Source: Gliomastix tumulicola (taxonomy: Eukaryota; Ascomycota; Sordariomycetes; Hypocreales; Bionectriaceae). Taken from it: a DNA stretch of 64,000 bases. Below the pieces are notes generated by a model. That model saw only the letters and a program-made list of their open reading frames with translations, was not told the DNA's origin and did not search any database. The stretch covers positions 2,963,336-3,027,335 of the forward strand of contig BCHX01000006.1 of the NCBI GenBank assembly GCA_001599755.1. The letters run 5' to 3'. Position numbers and translations under genes: made by a program. Position 1 is the first letter of the stretch; every line of letters starts with the position of its first letter. Shown here in pieces: positions 20,737 to 30,904 of the stretch.

Positions 20737-22108
20737 CTACAAAAATCGTGAAGAGTGAAAAGGCAGTTGCTCTTCTCGCTTCTGCCGCTTTCTGGAAGGA
20801 CCAGATCCAGATGCCTCCGCTGCCGCCGGTTCTCTCGCAGTCATGTAGCATCCAGCGACTATCAAATTGTCGCACGGATCCGCATACATGAGCTGGTTGA
20901 GAAAGCACAACCCACTCCTCCTCTCGGCAAAGTCCCGGTACTCCAAGATGCCACTCACCTGTCCCAGACGAGAGCTCGGTCCCGGCATCCGCGCAGGCGT
21001 GAAGGCCCTCGTGAACACGACGCATCCCGCCATCGGGCGCTTCGGGGGGTCGGGTGGACGCTTAATCAGGCTGTTGGAGAGGTATATGTCGTGCTTGGCC
21101 TTGACGGCGCGGGTTCCGCGCCCCTTCTTTGGCTCCTCGAAGCGCAGGCGGCGTCCGCAGAGGATTGCTTTCTTCGATCGTCCGCTGGGAACCCGCATCG
21201 TGAAGTGCTCTCCCAGGACCATGTCTCTCGAGCGGATCATCACCGGCTTGATAGCCTGGGCCTTGTGCTCGAGCTGTAGCTCAAATTGAGTGGTGATATC
21301 CCCGTCCATCGTGCCCGCGCGCCTCCAGTGTTTACTAGTGATCATTCCCATGTCGTCGAGGGACTCGGTCGACATCTTGTCTTTGCTCGCGAGCTGATGG
21401 GAGGTCTCGTCCCACTGGCAGAGGTACTTCTTGTGGTTGGTCATCTCGAGATACAGGCTTGCTGTCCCGCTATCTGCGTCGGAAGAATAAATGTTAGACA
21501 GACACGCCGAATGGAGTCCCATTAAGGACAAGGACAAGTGATGGATGGGGAAACTTACCGTCGCTCGGGATCGCCCTGACTCTTTTGGGAAGCAGCTCTG
21601 GGGTGTTCGGGAGAGGGCCGTTGTAATAACGGATGTCAAAAGGCAGGTTCGCAATGCTCTCGGGGCTGATCTTCAAAGTCCTACGGTATTGTCGGTTGTC
21701 CATCTCTGCCTGCTCCACCACCAAAGTATTCGCAACAAACGAGATGGCCACACAGTTGGCAAAACGGTAAGATGCCAGGTAGGCGAAAACCTCATCAGGC
21801 GGTATCTGTCCGATCCTGCACAAGCGACTGATATTCTCCCCGACCCTAGTCGGAGGCCAGGACATGAGGCCCTTGTCGCCGTGGGAATTGTTGAGCACCT
21901 CCGTCGCCTCGATCCAGAGAGCCATGTAGCCGCCGACGATCAGGGGCCGGATGATCTCAGCCGGCAGGCTCCTGCAGCTGATGGTGAGCGCCTTGCCATT
22001 GAACTGGAAGGATCGGATCCTGCTGTCCGCGTAGACCTCCCGTAGCCGCCGCCACAGCCTGTCACGTCGTACCAATAGCCTGCGCGTTGCTTCGTCGCGG
22101 ATATCCAT
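20737..22108 (-). CDS. Uncharacterised protein, two exons, basic C-terminus
   Basis: Exons 22108-21559 and 21473-20737 join in phase (intron with gtaag donor) to 428 aa. I chose ATG 22108 (context ccgccATGG after a CT-rich leader); the frame stays open to 22483, but that extra sequence looks like untranslated leader. The first half contains LPAEIIRPLIVGGYMALWIE and FAYLASYRFANCVAISFVAN. The second has KHDIYLSNSLIKRPPDPPKR, GPSSRLGQVSGILEYRDF and a basic tail SRKRQKREE resembling a nuclear localisation signal. No known domain is recognised; the GVVFTRAF-like C-terminal half may form a beta domain. Function is unknown. Confidence 0.7.
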
Positions 22109-22879
22109 GGCGGGGATCGGCGGCCTGCACTTGGGGTGCCTTGGGGTGCCTTGAGATATGTTGATTGAGAGAGGGGGATAAATAAGAAGTGCGCTTGGGG
22201 TATCGAAATATTCGCGCTCGCCCAAAGGTCCCAACGCCGACGCCTCTTCTCCAGAATTCGACGAAGAGGATGAGGAGGCTGGGAGAGACAGCCCAGCTGC
22301 TTGATCTGTTGTGCCAGCTTTCTTCCATTTATGTGTTTTGATCAGCCACCATCTAAAGTTCATGACCACAACGTCAACATATGTTGCCCAGTAACGAGCT
22401 TTGAGTTTGTACACATCCAGCGTCATTATACAAAGTGACTTTGTCAAATTCGCTGCAGTATGGCGAGGAGTTCCTTCTTCCACGGCTAAGACTCACCATG
22501 TCTCAACATAAAGACTTCGTGAGGGGATAACGGGCGTCGTGGTGCCTCCATGTTGAAGCCCCGACTAAAAAGGAATCGCAGATGCGCAACACCGTAGCCA
22601 GGTCCAGAACTCTGAAATGGCCGATAGAAACAGTCTGCAGGACGGACTCTTGCAAAAGACTTTTAGAGCAATAGATATGATAATTGCCGAATATGGGTCA
22701 ACTAGAAATTCCACGCGTCCCCCTCGCATTCACGTTACAGTGATGGAAAAACCCAGTGGGAAAACCAACACCAAGGGGTAGGTACAACGAAACACGGAAC
22801 AGCTAGTAAAACAAATACAGGTAAAGACGCAGGCGCAGAGAGTCATTCCACGGCCCGGATATGCCCTTGGTTTACCACA
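22109..22879. promoter_or_regulatory. Upstream region of the uncharacterised gene / 3' flank of MetAP2
   Basis: Includes the CT-rich leader (about 22110-22200), an open but unconvincing N-terminal extension to 22483, and the 3' UTR of the methionine aminopeptidase gene. Confidence 0.45.
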
Positions 22880-24638
22880 TCAGTAGTCCTGACCACGGCT
22901 GACGACTTCTTTGCCGGTCTCCTGCAGGAGAATGGTCTAACAAACAGGCGTCCGGTTAGCTTCCACAGATTATCACATAGTTTGATATCATCTCTTAGTC
23001 TGGGGGTTCGTACATGTTCAAATTGTGCTGAATAGGATCCCTTGATATCCATGAGAGGCTTGTACGGTTCCACGATACCATTTGCGATGAGGGAGTTCAT
23101 CTAGAAGGCACGGGTTAGCGCATGACGAGCATGCTCTCTGAATGGTTGTGGATAACTCACGCCTGCGAGATACCTTTCCTCGCCGAGTCTGTCCAGATAC
23201 CGACGGCAGAACACGATGGTACCAAAGTTCTCCTTGATGGTCTTGTAGAGACGCTTGGCCGAAGACAGGGCCAAATTTGATACATTCGCATTGGCTGTGT
23301 CGTCTAGACCATAGCCGTAGATACCCTCCTGTGCAATGACCTTGTTAGCTCTGGCCAGAAGGCGTTGCCTCAAAACGAGAGGTCACTCACATCATCGCGG
23401 GTGTAGCCACGGCCGGTACTCCCGAACGTCTCGATCGCAAAGACCTCACCCGCCTCCATCTTTGTATGATCGGAATTCTTGACAAACGGGATCGATTTAC
23501 CGCCGTGGATGTGGTAGTGGTGAATGTCGTGGGCAGAGAGGTTCCGGACAGGCTTGACGGGGTAGGTCTTGCCACGGATTTCCACTTCGTAGCTCTCCAT
23601 GGTCTCCTGGATCACAGCACTGACGTCGCAGATGCGAACATCAACCCCAGCGGCCTATGAGTCTTGTCAGTCTCCTTGGTGCCTTGGTGATCCTGGTTGC
23701 TGTTCGGACACTCACCTTCACACCCGAGTTTGTTGCGTCCTTGACTGCAGCTAGAAGGTTGTCATACGTTGGATCGAATGCGAGGGTGAATGCGCTGTCA
23801 ACGATCCATCCGTTGATGTGCACGCCAAAGTCGACCTTGACGACATCCTCGTAGTTCAATACTACGTCCTTCTGGCCCGGGTTCGGAGTGTAATGAGCAA
23901 CCTGGTGGTTGACAGACAGACCCGTGGGAAAGCCCATCCCCGACTTAAGACCGTCGCCAGGCCCCAAGCCAGGATTGTCCAGCAGAGCCCGCACGCTATC
24001 CTCGATGCCCACAGCGATGCTGGTCAGACTGTCACCTGGTTTCACAGTGTCCTTGACCCATCCACGGACCTGGCGATGTATTTCTGCAGCCTTGCGGTAG
24101 TTTTTGAGGAAATCCGTCTCCTCATTGCGGCTGCGAAGCTGCTCGTACCGCGTCTCCGCGCCAGTGGTTCGCCGCGTATTGTGCTCTGCCGCGTACTCCT
24201 GCCATTCACCCTTGGGGAAGTCGCCGGAAGTGAAGAGGTCGTCGATCTTGACCCTAGGCGGGGACGTCTGCGTCTTGGCCTTCTTCTTCTTCTTTCTCGG
24301 CTTTCTCTTCTTCTTGGACTTGGTGCCATTGCCGCCCTCTGTTAGCGCGGCTTGTCCAGCAGCTCTGGCATCATCGTCGTCATCATCGTCATCGCTGGAA
24401 CCGCCTCCAGCTTGATCCCCATGCGTTCCATCGCCGTGGCGGCCGGTGCGTGCCCCTCGTGGCTCGCCTCCCACACGGAAGGGCTTCTCGGAGTTAGGGG
24501 CATTCCCTGCAAAACGTGAAAATCAGTCGCGTGCTTCTCTCCGCTCCGGTCTGGTGTTGCCGGCTGTGAAATTTTTAGCACTGTAGAATACGAACCGTGG
24601 CTCCCAGAATCGTCGTTCTCCAAGGTTTTGGAGCCCAT
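22880..24638 (-). CDS. Methionine aminopeptidase 2, six exons
   Basis: Removes initiator Met from nascent cytosolic proteins using two metal ions. Exons 24638-24596, 24506-23716, 23654-23391, 23328-23161, 23100-23014 and 22936-22880 join in phase to 469 aa. The N-terminus has an acidic stretch (eight Asp) and a long poly-Lys block (KKKRKPRKKKKKAK), the ribosome/eIF2-associated extension of type 2 enzymes. Metal and catalytic residues are visible: the His in HQVAHYTP, the Asp of KVDFGVHINGWIVDSAF (two), the His in HIHGGKSIP, the Glu in FAIETFGSTG and the Glu in SAQFEHTILL. It ends ETGKEVVSRGQDY. The 60-residue insert typical of type 2 is present. It is head-to-head with a HET gene (starts 493 bp apart). 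Fungi often carry two or more MetAP2 genes, so the paralog class is left open. Confidence 0.95.
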
Positions 24639-25131
24639 TGCTGCATCGAGATTGAGCTCTGTCGTGAAGTGACGATGATGAGGTGATGCGGTGAGGAAGA
24701 AGCAGCGAGAGAGGGGAAGCCTTTGACGACGCCATTTTGGAACATCAGTGAAGCCGAAGATCCACCAGATTTCTGCACGTGACGCCCAGCAGTGACCCTT
24801 TCTCCGACCGACACAATCTGGATTGTACGCTACGTTGTCTGGGTTGTTATTGACCTGACCTCCGCGAGGTACCCAGACAGACTGTTCATATCGCGGATAG
24901 GGAGGATGAACCGCAAGAGAGACATCCCAATTCGTCCATGGTGTTGACGTGGCAGGCCGAGAGAGGCCGCGGGAATCCGTTCCGCGGCCCCCCGTCAGCT
25001 GAAAACTGCTGACCGGGGTCAATGCCAGTGAGTGTGTCTGTCGAGCAATGCCCTCACCTCCTCATCTCCTCTCGCACACGGCCGGCGCTCCCCCAGCATC
25101 CGCAGCTCTCTCTCAGTCGAGCTTTTGAAAA
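24639..25131. promoter_or_regulatory. Divergent promoter between MetAP2 and HET gene
   Basis: 493 bp between the start codons of a housekeeping peptidase (minus) and a HET protein (plus). No TATA box is obvious. CCGCGG-type GC-rich motifs lie near 24965-24995. Confidence 0.5.
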
Positions 25132-27348
25132 ATGATCATCCGGCAGATTCGAAGACCAGTCTTCGCTCGATTTCTCGTCCGCCCTCGTGCAGCTCCCCGT
25201 CGCCCCTTCGCCCAGCGGCCCGTTGGCAGGCCGGAATGGCCAGGCGATCAGGATGAGCGGCGGACGTTCGGGCAGTGGATCAAAGAGAAGGTCCAGAATA
25301 TCGTAGGAGGACTCGTCATCGTGGCCGTCACCGGGTATGTCTATGAGAAGGTGCCGTCGTGGGACGAATGGCTCGACTACGCGTGCCTGGCCGTCCCGCT
25401 CAAGACCATCGTCGACGAGGAGCACGAATCCATCATCTCGGCCAATACCGTCTACAACCCGACGCACCAGGACTTTGGCGCCCAGCAGCCAATCATCTTC
25501 CCCGACGAGCTTCGCGTCCTGGTCGTGGAGCCGGGCTCGGGAACAGACGAGATTCGCTGCCGGAGAGTCAACGTCGCGCAGTCGTGGCGGACGCGATACG
25601 ACGCTTTGTCCTACACCTGGGGCGACGAGACGCAGAGGCAGGATATCGTCGTCGACGGGCTGCGCACGAGCGTCACGCAGAATCTGCACTCGGCGCTGAG
25701 ACATCTCCGCCACCCCAGGCGGACACGTACCCTCTGGGTGGACGCGCTGTGCATAAACCAGGGCGATCCCGAAGAGCGCGAGGAGCAGGTGAGGAAGATG
25801 GGCTCCATATACTCCCAGGCGCGCAGGGTCGTCATATGGCTGGGCGAGGAGACCGAGGAGGTTCGGGGAGCCATGGCGCTTATCAAAGAGGTCGGCCCAT
25901 CGTGGCGCTACTCGTCGAAGCCTCAGAAGATGCCGAAGAAGTCGTACAGTGACTTCGCGCCCGTCTTTGCTCTGCTCCGCCGTCCTTGGTTCCAGCGCAC
26001 ATGGATCATACAGGAAGCAGTCCTGGCCCGCGACTCCGTCCTCGTGTGTGGACATGAGACGATCCCTTGGAAGACATTCACGGAATGCTGCGACTCCAAG
26101 GCCTTCCATGAGCTCGTGCCTCCTGACGATGAAGAGGTTGAACACGGCCTGAGGGCCATAGCCATGATCATGCACGGACGGCACGAGGCACACACCAAGT
26201 TCATCCGGCGCGGGAAGAGGAAACTGAAATACGAACCCGACTTCCGCCTGATGAGTACGCTTTACGAGACCCGGGGGTTTCGGTGCAAGGACGATCGCGA
26301 CAGGATCTACTCCTTGCTCAGCATGGTCACGAATGTCGGGCCTGACGACGAGACAATAAAGCCAAATTATACCGCCAGTCCAGAGGACGTCTTCGAGGCA
26401 GTCGCGAGGTGGGATATCGAGAAGAATCAAAGCTTGGAGATCCTGTCCTACTGCTCGGGAGTGAGAGGAGAGCATGCTGATCTGCCCTCGTGGGTGCCCG
26501 ACTTCTCCAGCTTGCACAAGGTGTCTTCTATAGCATCTCTGCTGAAACTGAAACCACCGAGCGGCGAGAACCCAGGATTTGGGGATCAATATCGGCCTGT
26601 GTTCCATAAAGACCACGACGGAAAGACGCTTCTCGAGATGAGTGTAGCAATGGTGGACACGATAAGGTGGGTGGGCAAGGTCGCCGAGACACCCAAGATC
26701 GCGTTCTATACTGCCAACGACGGCCTGGATGGAGGCTGGACCATCGATCTGGACTTGGCCGCCATATCCAACCGCAGAGAGTGGCTCCGGGAGTGCGTGA
26801 AGATCGCTACCGCAGCGGATCCGGCACCCCTTTTCGCGATACGAGATCCCAACTTCTGGAAATCAAACACGTTGGGGCTATCTCGAAATCACTTCAAGAG
26901 CTTTGAAGCACTCATGATGCCTTCTTCTTACCGATCCCTGGATTTGGCGGAATATGCCCGGTTTCTAGGCAACAGAGGCAGCAGCGGCACCGAACGGCAA
27001 GCCGGTCGAAAAGGCGAGGGGTTCGGCTACGAGCTCGAGTCCATAGACCAGCACCTGAGAGACTTTGCGGAGGGCAGGAGATTCTGCGCTACGCGGACGG
27101 GGAAGATAGGATGGGTTCCTGCGGGAGCTGCCCCGGGGGACTTGGTCTGTCTGGTTTCAGGAGGCTTGGTGCCCATTATTATCAGAAGAACGTTGGTAGA
27201 GGGTAGGTGGTTGAGATATCAACTTATCGGGGATTCCTTCATATTAGGACACATGGACAAGCAGGTGATGCAGGTGAAGGGTAAGAAGGGAAACAAAGAG
27301 CTGAACCTACATCAGTCTGGCGAGTATGAGCGTGTGTTAATAAGATAG
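25132..27348 (+). CDS. HET-domain protein with basic N-terminus and a membrane segment
   Basis: Single exon, 738 aa. Residues 1-45 are rich in Arg and Pro and almost free of acidic residues, then VGGLVIVAVTGYVYEKVP (about 59-76) could span a membrane, so mitochondrial or membrane location is possible. The HET domain (about 140-300) carries YDALSYTWGDE, LWVDALCINQGDPEEREEQV, MGSIYSQARRVVIWLGEE and RPWFQRTWIIQEAVLARD. The long C-terminal region includes CKDDRDRIYSLLSMV and ends in a beta-rich part (FCATRTGKIGWVPAGAAPGD), which recurs in large fungal HET proteins. It is a non-self recognition or death effector by family; the trigger is unknown. Confidence 0.93.
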   Translation: MIIRQIRRPVFARFLVRPRAAPRRPFAQRPVGRPEWPGDQDERRTFGQWIKEKVQNIVGGLVIVAVTGYVYEKVPSWDEWLDYACLAVPLKTIVDEEHESIISANTVYNPTHQDFGAQQPIIFPDELRVLVVEPGSGTDEIRCRRVNVAQSWRTRYDALSYTWGDETQRQDIVVDGLRTSVTQNLHSALRHLRHPRRTRTLWVDALCINQGDPEEREEQVRKMGSIYSQARRVVIWLGEETEEVRGAMALIKEVGPSWRYSSKPQKMPKKSYSDFAPVFALLRRPWFQRTWIIQEAVLARDSVLVCGHETIPWKTFTECCDSKAFHELVPPDDEEVEHGLRAIAMIMHGRHEAHTKFIRRGKRKLKYEPDFRLMSTLYETRGFRCKDDRDRIYSLLSMVTNVGPDDETIKPNYTASPEDVFEAVARWDIEKNQSLEILSYCSGVRGEHADLPSWVPDFSSLHKVSSIASLLKLKPPSGENPGFGDQYRPVFHKDHDGKTLLEMSVAMVDTIRWVGKVAETPKIAFYTANDGLDGGWTIDLDLAAISNRREWLRECVKIATAADPAPLFAIRDPNFWKSNTLGLSRNHFKSFEALMMPSSYRSLDLAEYARFLGNRGSSGTERQAGRKGEGFGYELESIDQHLRDFAEGRRFCATRTGKIGWVPAGAAPGDLVCLVSGGLVPIIIRRTLVEGRWLRYQLIGDSFILGHMDKQVMQVKGKKGNKELNLHQSGEYERVLIR

Positions 27349-27767
27349 CACGAGGGTAGCGCCAGTCTGAATCTCTACAGAGAAAGGAAATTGCGTAATT
27401 CCTAATCAAGTAAATAGAAAACCGTAGAACACATTGCCTATGTTCGATCAGTGTTCTTTCCTCTACATAGAAGACCTATTTGAACTGGGAACAGGTTCAG
27501 CCCGGAAATCGAATAGCTCATGTCGTAATTGTTGTCATTCTCTCGTTGAACCCACTCTTAGTGCGGTGTGAACACGGTCAAGCTTCTCTTTGGGCGGTGT
27601 AGTTGATTGATGCTTTAAATCTGAGCTTTTTCTTACCGCTTTCGTAATTCTGTGTGTTTCACGGAGTTCACTCACGCATATTAAAGGATTGCCAGCCGTG
27701 AAGTCTTCTCATTTGGCAACCTTCAAACAACTCAGACCACGCTGACCTTTCTCTCAAGCCATTAAGC
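27349..27767. promoter_or_regulatory. Intergenic region upstream of the Cys-pair protein
   Basis: About 420 AT-richer bases holding the 3' flank of the HET gene and the promoter of the next gene. A possible TATA-like ttaaag lies near 27680. No gene is seen. Confidence 0.4.
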
Positions 27768-28853
27768 ATGAGAAACCACGACCAATCGTCAGAGAGGCTG
27801 GCAGCCCGTCAGAATGAGCAGACCCGTGCGAGCCCGGGCCAAAAGACCCCTCGTCCCTCTCCGTTTACTCCCAAGAGAATCCAGGCAGGCCAGTACTTTT
27901 GCCCCGACTGCCAGCAGGCCCGGAGCGAGCCAAGTTATCACAAGCGCACCCTAGATTTGATTCAGCTTCTGCATTGCGGTGGCTGTAACGCCAAACACCC
28001 AGCCTTTCTCTTCTCCTACAAGCAGAGACGGAGCGATGCCCCCGCCCGCCAGTGCATCGGACTTGAGGGCCACACCCTCCTCTGCGATCATTACCAGGCC
28101 TCTTGGGGCGACGATATAGCAAAGGCTCCTGAGAGAGCGAGGGAATGGGCGACTACCGGCACTGACCTTGACGAGTCTGTCCGTCGGGGAACTGTTCAGT
28201 TTAGCTGCGGAAAGTGCGACGCCGCCGAGGTTGAGTGTACATCCGTGTTCGAGTCCTCCATCAGAGTCCCTGATGGAGAGTGGACCACGCACTCCCGCAT
28301 GCGTATCAAACCGCAGGAGGATTGTCTGCCGGGCGAGACAAGCCAACAGGCATATGCCAGGCAGATTCTGGAGTGCCTAGAAAGGCGTGCTTCGGTTTCG
28401 TGCCCGCATTTCAGGAAGACCCCCTATCGTATCCGCGATTTCGATTCTCATCATAAAGAAGGGGAGTCGTTCTACACGTACTTCTGCCAGGCCTGCCAGT
28501 TCCGGATCAACATCCAGCTTCCCGACTGTAATGCCGGTACAAAGCCCTATATTGAGCTGTCCAACGTCCTGAGGGCGGCTCCGAAGGACGGGCCTGCGAG
28601 CGGAAGTTGGCTTCAAGCCCTTCATCCTGACAGCTACGGTCACTTTGATGACCAGAGCACCAAGCACATCACCTGGTGTGATGACCGGCAGTGTGCTACG
28701 ACTTACGAGCTTATCCGAGCTACGGGCCTTCGCTGGTTGCATGAGAACCAGGAGATTCTGAAGTCTCTCCGAGTTGATGAGGCCTTGGACCAGGTCACAA
28801 AGCGTCGGATCGATGCAGCGTGCCAGCCTCGTCCTCAGCAATACCTATACTAG
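27768..28853 (+). CDS. Uncharacterised protein with repeated Cys-x2-Cys pairs
   Basis: Single exon, 361 aa. The N-terminus is Ser/Pro/Lys-rich. Cys pairs recur through the chain: FCPDCQQ (about 44-48), CGGCNAKHP (about 68-76), FSCGKCDAAE (about 145-150), SCPHF (about 213), YFCQACQFR (about 240-246) and WCDDRQCATTYE (about 303). Together they suggest two or three treble-clef or zinc-ribbon modules. In FCxxC...LLHCxxC and YFCxxC...WCxxxxC the second half seems to echo the first, hinting at an internal repeat. There is no signal peptide or catalytic motif. I do not recognise the family; nucleic-acid or protein binding would be a guess. Confidence 0.75.
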   Translation: MRNHDQSSERLAARQNEQTRASPGQKTPRPSPFTPKRIQAGQYFCPDCQQARSEPSYHKRTLDLIQLLHCGGCNAKHPAFLFSYKQRRSDAPARQCIGLEGHTLLCDHYQASWGDDIAKAPERAREWATTGTDLDESVRRGTVQFSCGKCDAAEVECTSVFESSIRVPDGEWTTHSRMRIKPQEDCLPGETSQQAYARQILECLERRASVSCPHFRKTPYRIRDFDSHHKEGESFYTYFCQACQFRINIQLPDCNAGTKPYIELSNVLRAAPKDGPASGSWLQALHPDSYGHFDDQSTKHITWCDDRQCATTYELIRATGLRWLHENQEILKSLRVDEALDQVTKRRIDAACQPRPQQYLY

Positions 28854-29024
28854 ACTTGCCATAGTTACTTAGTCATTAGTTGCGGCCCCAGCTGCATGGG
28901 GTCTAGAGAGAACAGGGCCACATTATACACTCGGTACGCGCCTTTTGATGGCCTTTAGCCCGATACGCAACGAGAAAATAAACTTCCACTTCCGGTTCTC
29001 AATAACACGTTGCCCTCCCTATCC

Positions 29025-30050
29025 TTAGACATCCAAATCCTGATCAACCCTCGCTGCGTGAACACGAACACAGAGCTCCATCACCTTCAGATACCTCGCG
29101 TACCTCTCCGTCCCAACCACATACGGATTCGGCAACGAACACGAGTCCCCCTCACATATCCTATTCGCCAGCACGTCAAAGTGCTGCAGCGAGCTGTCCT
29201 GCGTCTGGTGGTTTGCCAGCAGCACATCGGCGCCGTGCTTCTCTACCAGCCGAGCGAATCTCCGGAACGACTGGATCTGGCTGACCTTGTCTTCCACCGA
29301 TGCCGGAATGCCGCCGCCTCCGTAGAAGCCCGCCAGGTGCTCCTCGCCACGATCTCGGAGCGGGATCAGAAAGGAGAGTGTGCCCGGTGCGTGGCCGGGT
29401 GTCAGGTAGACCTTGATCGTGGTGTTTCCAACCGTGAAGTCCTGGCAGTCGGTGAGGATCTTATCCCGCGTCGGCTTCTCGTAGTCATCGTCGGCGCTTT
29501 CAAGTCCATCCCACGCCGGCTCGGACGCATAAACAGGCATGCCGTGGGTCTTCTGGAGCCAAGCCGCTCCGCCGTAGTGATCGATGTGCTCGTGGGTGAT
29601 GATGAGCGCCTTGACGTCTGACCCGTCATACCCGAAGCTCTGGAGCCCAGGAAGGATGACCTTCTCAGCTTCGATGGCAGTCCACATTGCGTCAAAGAGG
29701 ATGAGCCCATCGCCCGTGTCGATAGCCCACACTGATACCTCGGACGACCCGACGAAGAAGAGAGAGTCGAAGGGCCGCGCGGGGGTCACGAAACCCGGGA
29801 TCTGGCGGGCGGAGCCGATCTCGGGGTACTTCTGCTGGCTGTTGATGCAGCGGTGGGCGTAGTCGGCCCAGAGATCGGTTCCGGCCACGCGTGCAGCTTC
29901 AGCCTGCCAGTAGGAGAGGTTTTCGGCCTGAGCGTTTGGATACTCGGTCACGGGAAACCATTCGGAGAAGTTGGTCTCGTGGGCACTGGCTGGCATGAAC
30001 CAAGGCATGGCCAGCGCCCAGAAGGTCAGTCGTGACACAACAGACTTCAT
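29025..30050 (-). CDS. Secreted metallo-beta-lactamase-fold hydrolase (B3-like)
   Basis: Single exon, 341 aa, with an N-terminal signal peptide ending near residue 23 (WFMPASA). The zinc site is complete: HEHIDH at 153-158 (H153, H155, D157, H158), GHAPGT with H220, and LLANHQTQ with H281, an arrangement like subclass B3 and related enzymes. AIDTGDGLILFDAMW precedes the site, as usual in the fold. Fungal members hydrolyse lactam-like or ester/lactone substrates; actual beta-lactam activity is not shown by sequence. Two Cys near the C-terminus (EGDSCSLP, MELC) may form a disulfide. It is secreted or vacuolar. Confidence 0.88.
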   Translation of the reverse strand: MKSVVSRLTFWALAMPWFMPASAHETNFSEWFPVTEYPNAQAENLSYWQAEAARVAGTDLWADYAHRCINSQQKYPEIGSARQIPGFVTPARPFDSLFFVGSSEVSVWAIDTGDGLILFDAMWTAIEAEKVILPGLQSFGYDGSDVKALIITHEHIDHYGGAAWLQKTHGMPVYASEPAWDGLESADDDYEKPTRDKILTDCQDFTVGNTTIKVYLTPGHAPGTLSFLIPLRDRGEEHLAGFYGGGGIPASVEDKVSQIQSFRRFARLVEKHGADVLLANHQTQDSSLQHFDVLANRICEGDSCSLPNPYVVGTERYARYLKVMELCVRVHAARVDQDLDV

Positions 30051-30904
30051 TATGAAGTATTAGATATCTGAAAGAATAAAGAAGCGTCGAGAACAGGAAA
30101 GCAGGACAGCAGTGTCAGTTAAATAGAACACCGGCACATCCCTTCCTTCCGCCTCGAGTTACCTCTTCCCCGCAAAGTGCCCCTTGCCGGAACTGCAGTT
30201 CCACGAACTCGTCGTTCTCCCCCGCATTCTCTAGTCTGGGGGAGCGTTCACGAACATCCTTTTGACGGAGAAAGAGCCGGATCGTGAAGTTGGTCGTCGG
30301 ATTTGGCGGATAAAACTGCTCGGCTCCAGCGGTCGGCAAATGCTTGCGCACTAACAGCACCGGAGTCCATAGTGCTGCACAGGCTGTCTGCGAAGTATCG
30401 TACCTCCGAGTGTCTATATTGCTGCTGAAGAAGCACGTCGGAGATTAGTGAGTTTGACATCATATCAGTATCAACTGTCCTTGGACGAGTCCCCCTCACA
30501 CCACACCACCGATTTCATCATAGTGAGGCTGGAAGAAGACCCTCCCCTGCACGGGGGCGGCACAGAAGGGGCACAGCGTGTCCAGCACTGGAAATAGCCC
30601 CCTATTAACCCACTAACTACGTCAGTAACTTGCCAGGGATGCCAGTCAGCGCCCCCGATGAAGAGACAGGGAATGGATAATACGATCATTACAGCAGGGG
30701 ATCTTGACATGTCAGCGCTATTGTTATTTCCTGTTTCACCCCCTTTCGCTCCTTCGTGGCAGCAGGATCCTCATCTTCTTCTTCTTCTTCTTCTTCTTCT
30801 TCTTCACGTCCCTTCGCCAAGGAAGTGATGTGGCCCCTTTAGAACCACGACACTCGTTACGCAACAATAAGAGTCCGCAGAGTCACAACGACGGATCGAT
30901 AGCC
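30051..30904. promoter_or_regulatory. Divergent intergenic region with (CTT)n tract
   Basis: Lies between the metallohydrolase (minus) and the membrane protein (plus). A (CTT)n microsatellite at about 30774-30805 is in the leader of the plus-strand gene and creates a spurious poly-Phe extension. Short minus-strand frames (30115-30499) are in two frames with no splice support and are not called. Confidence 0.5.
30774..30805. repeat. (CTT)n microsatellite
   Basis: About ten CTT units, located 100 bp upstream of the chosen start of the membrane protein. Confidence 0.9.

Noticed and set aside
22109..22483. N-terminal extension of the unknown 428-aa protein
   Set aside because: CT-rich leader composition and a strong ATG context at 22108 favour the shorter start.
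25054..26616. 520-codon minus-strand open frame opposite the HET gene
   Set aside because: Antisense shadow; the plus strand carries clear HET motifs.
30115..30499. Possible small minus-strand gene made of two overlapping frames
   Set aside because: Joining them needs a frameshift, no intron fits, and there is no recognisable domain.
30704..30904. N-terminal poly-Phe extension of the membrane protein
   Set aside because: It arises from a (CTT)n microsatellite. A better start context follows at 30905, directly before the conserved-looking amphipathic segment.
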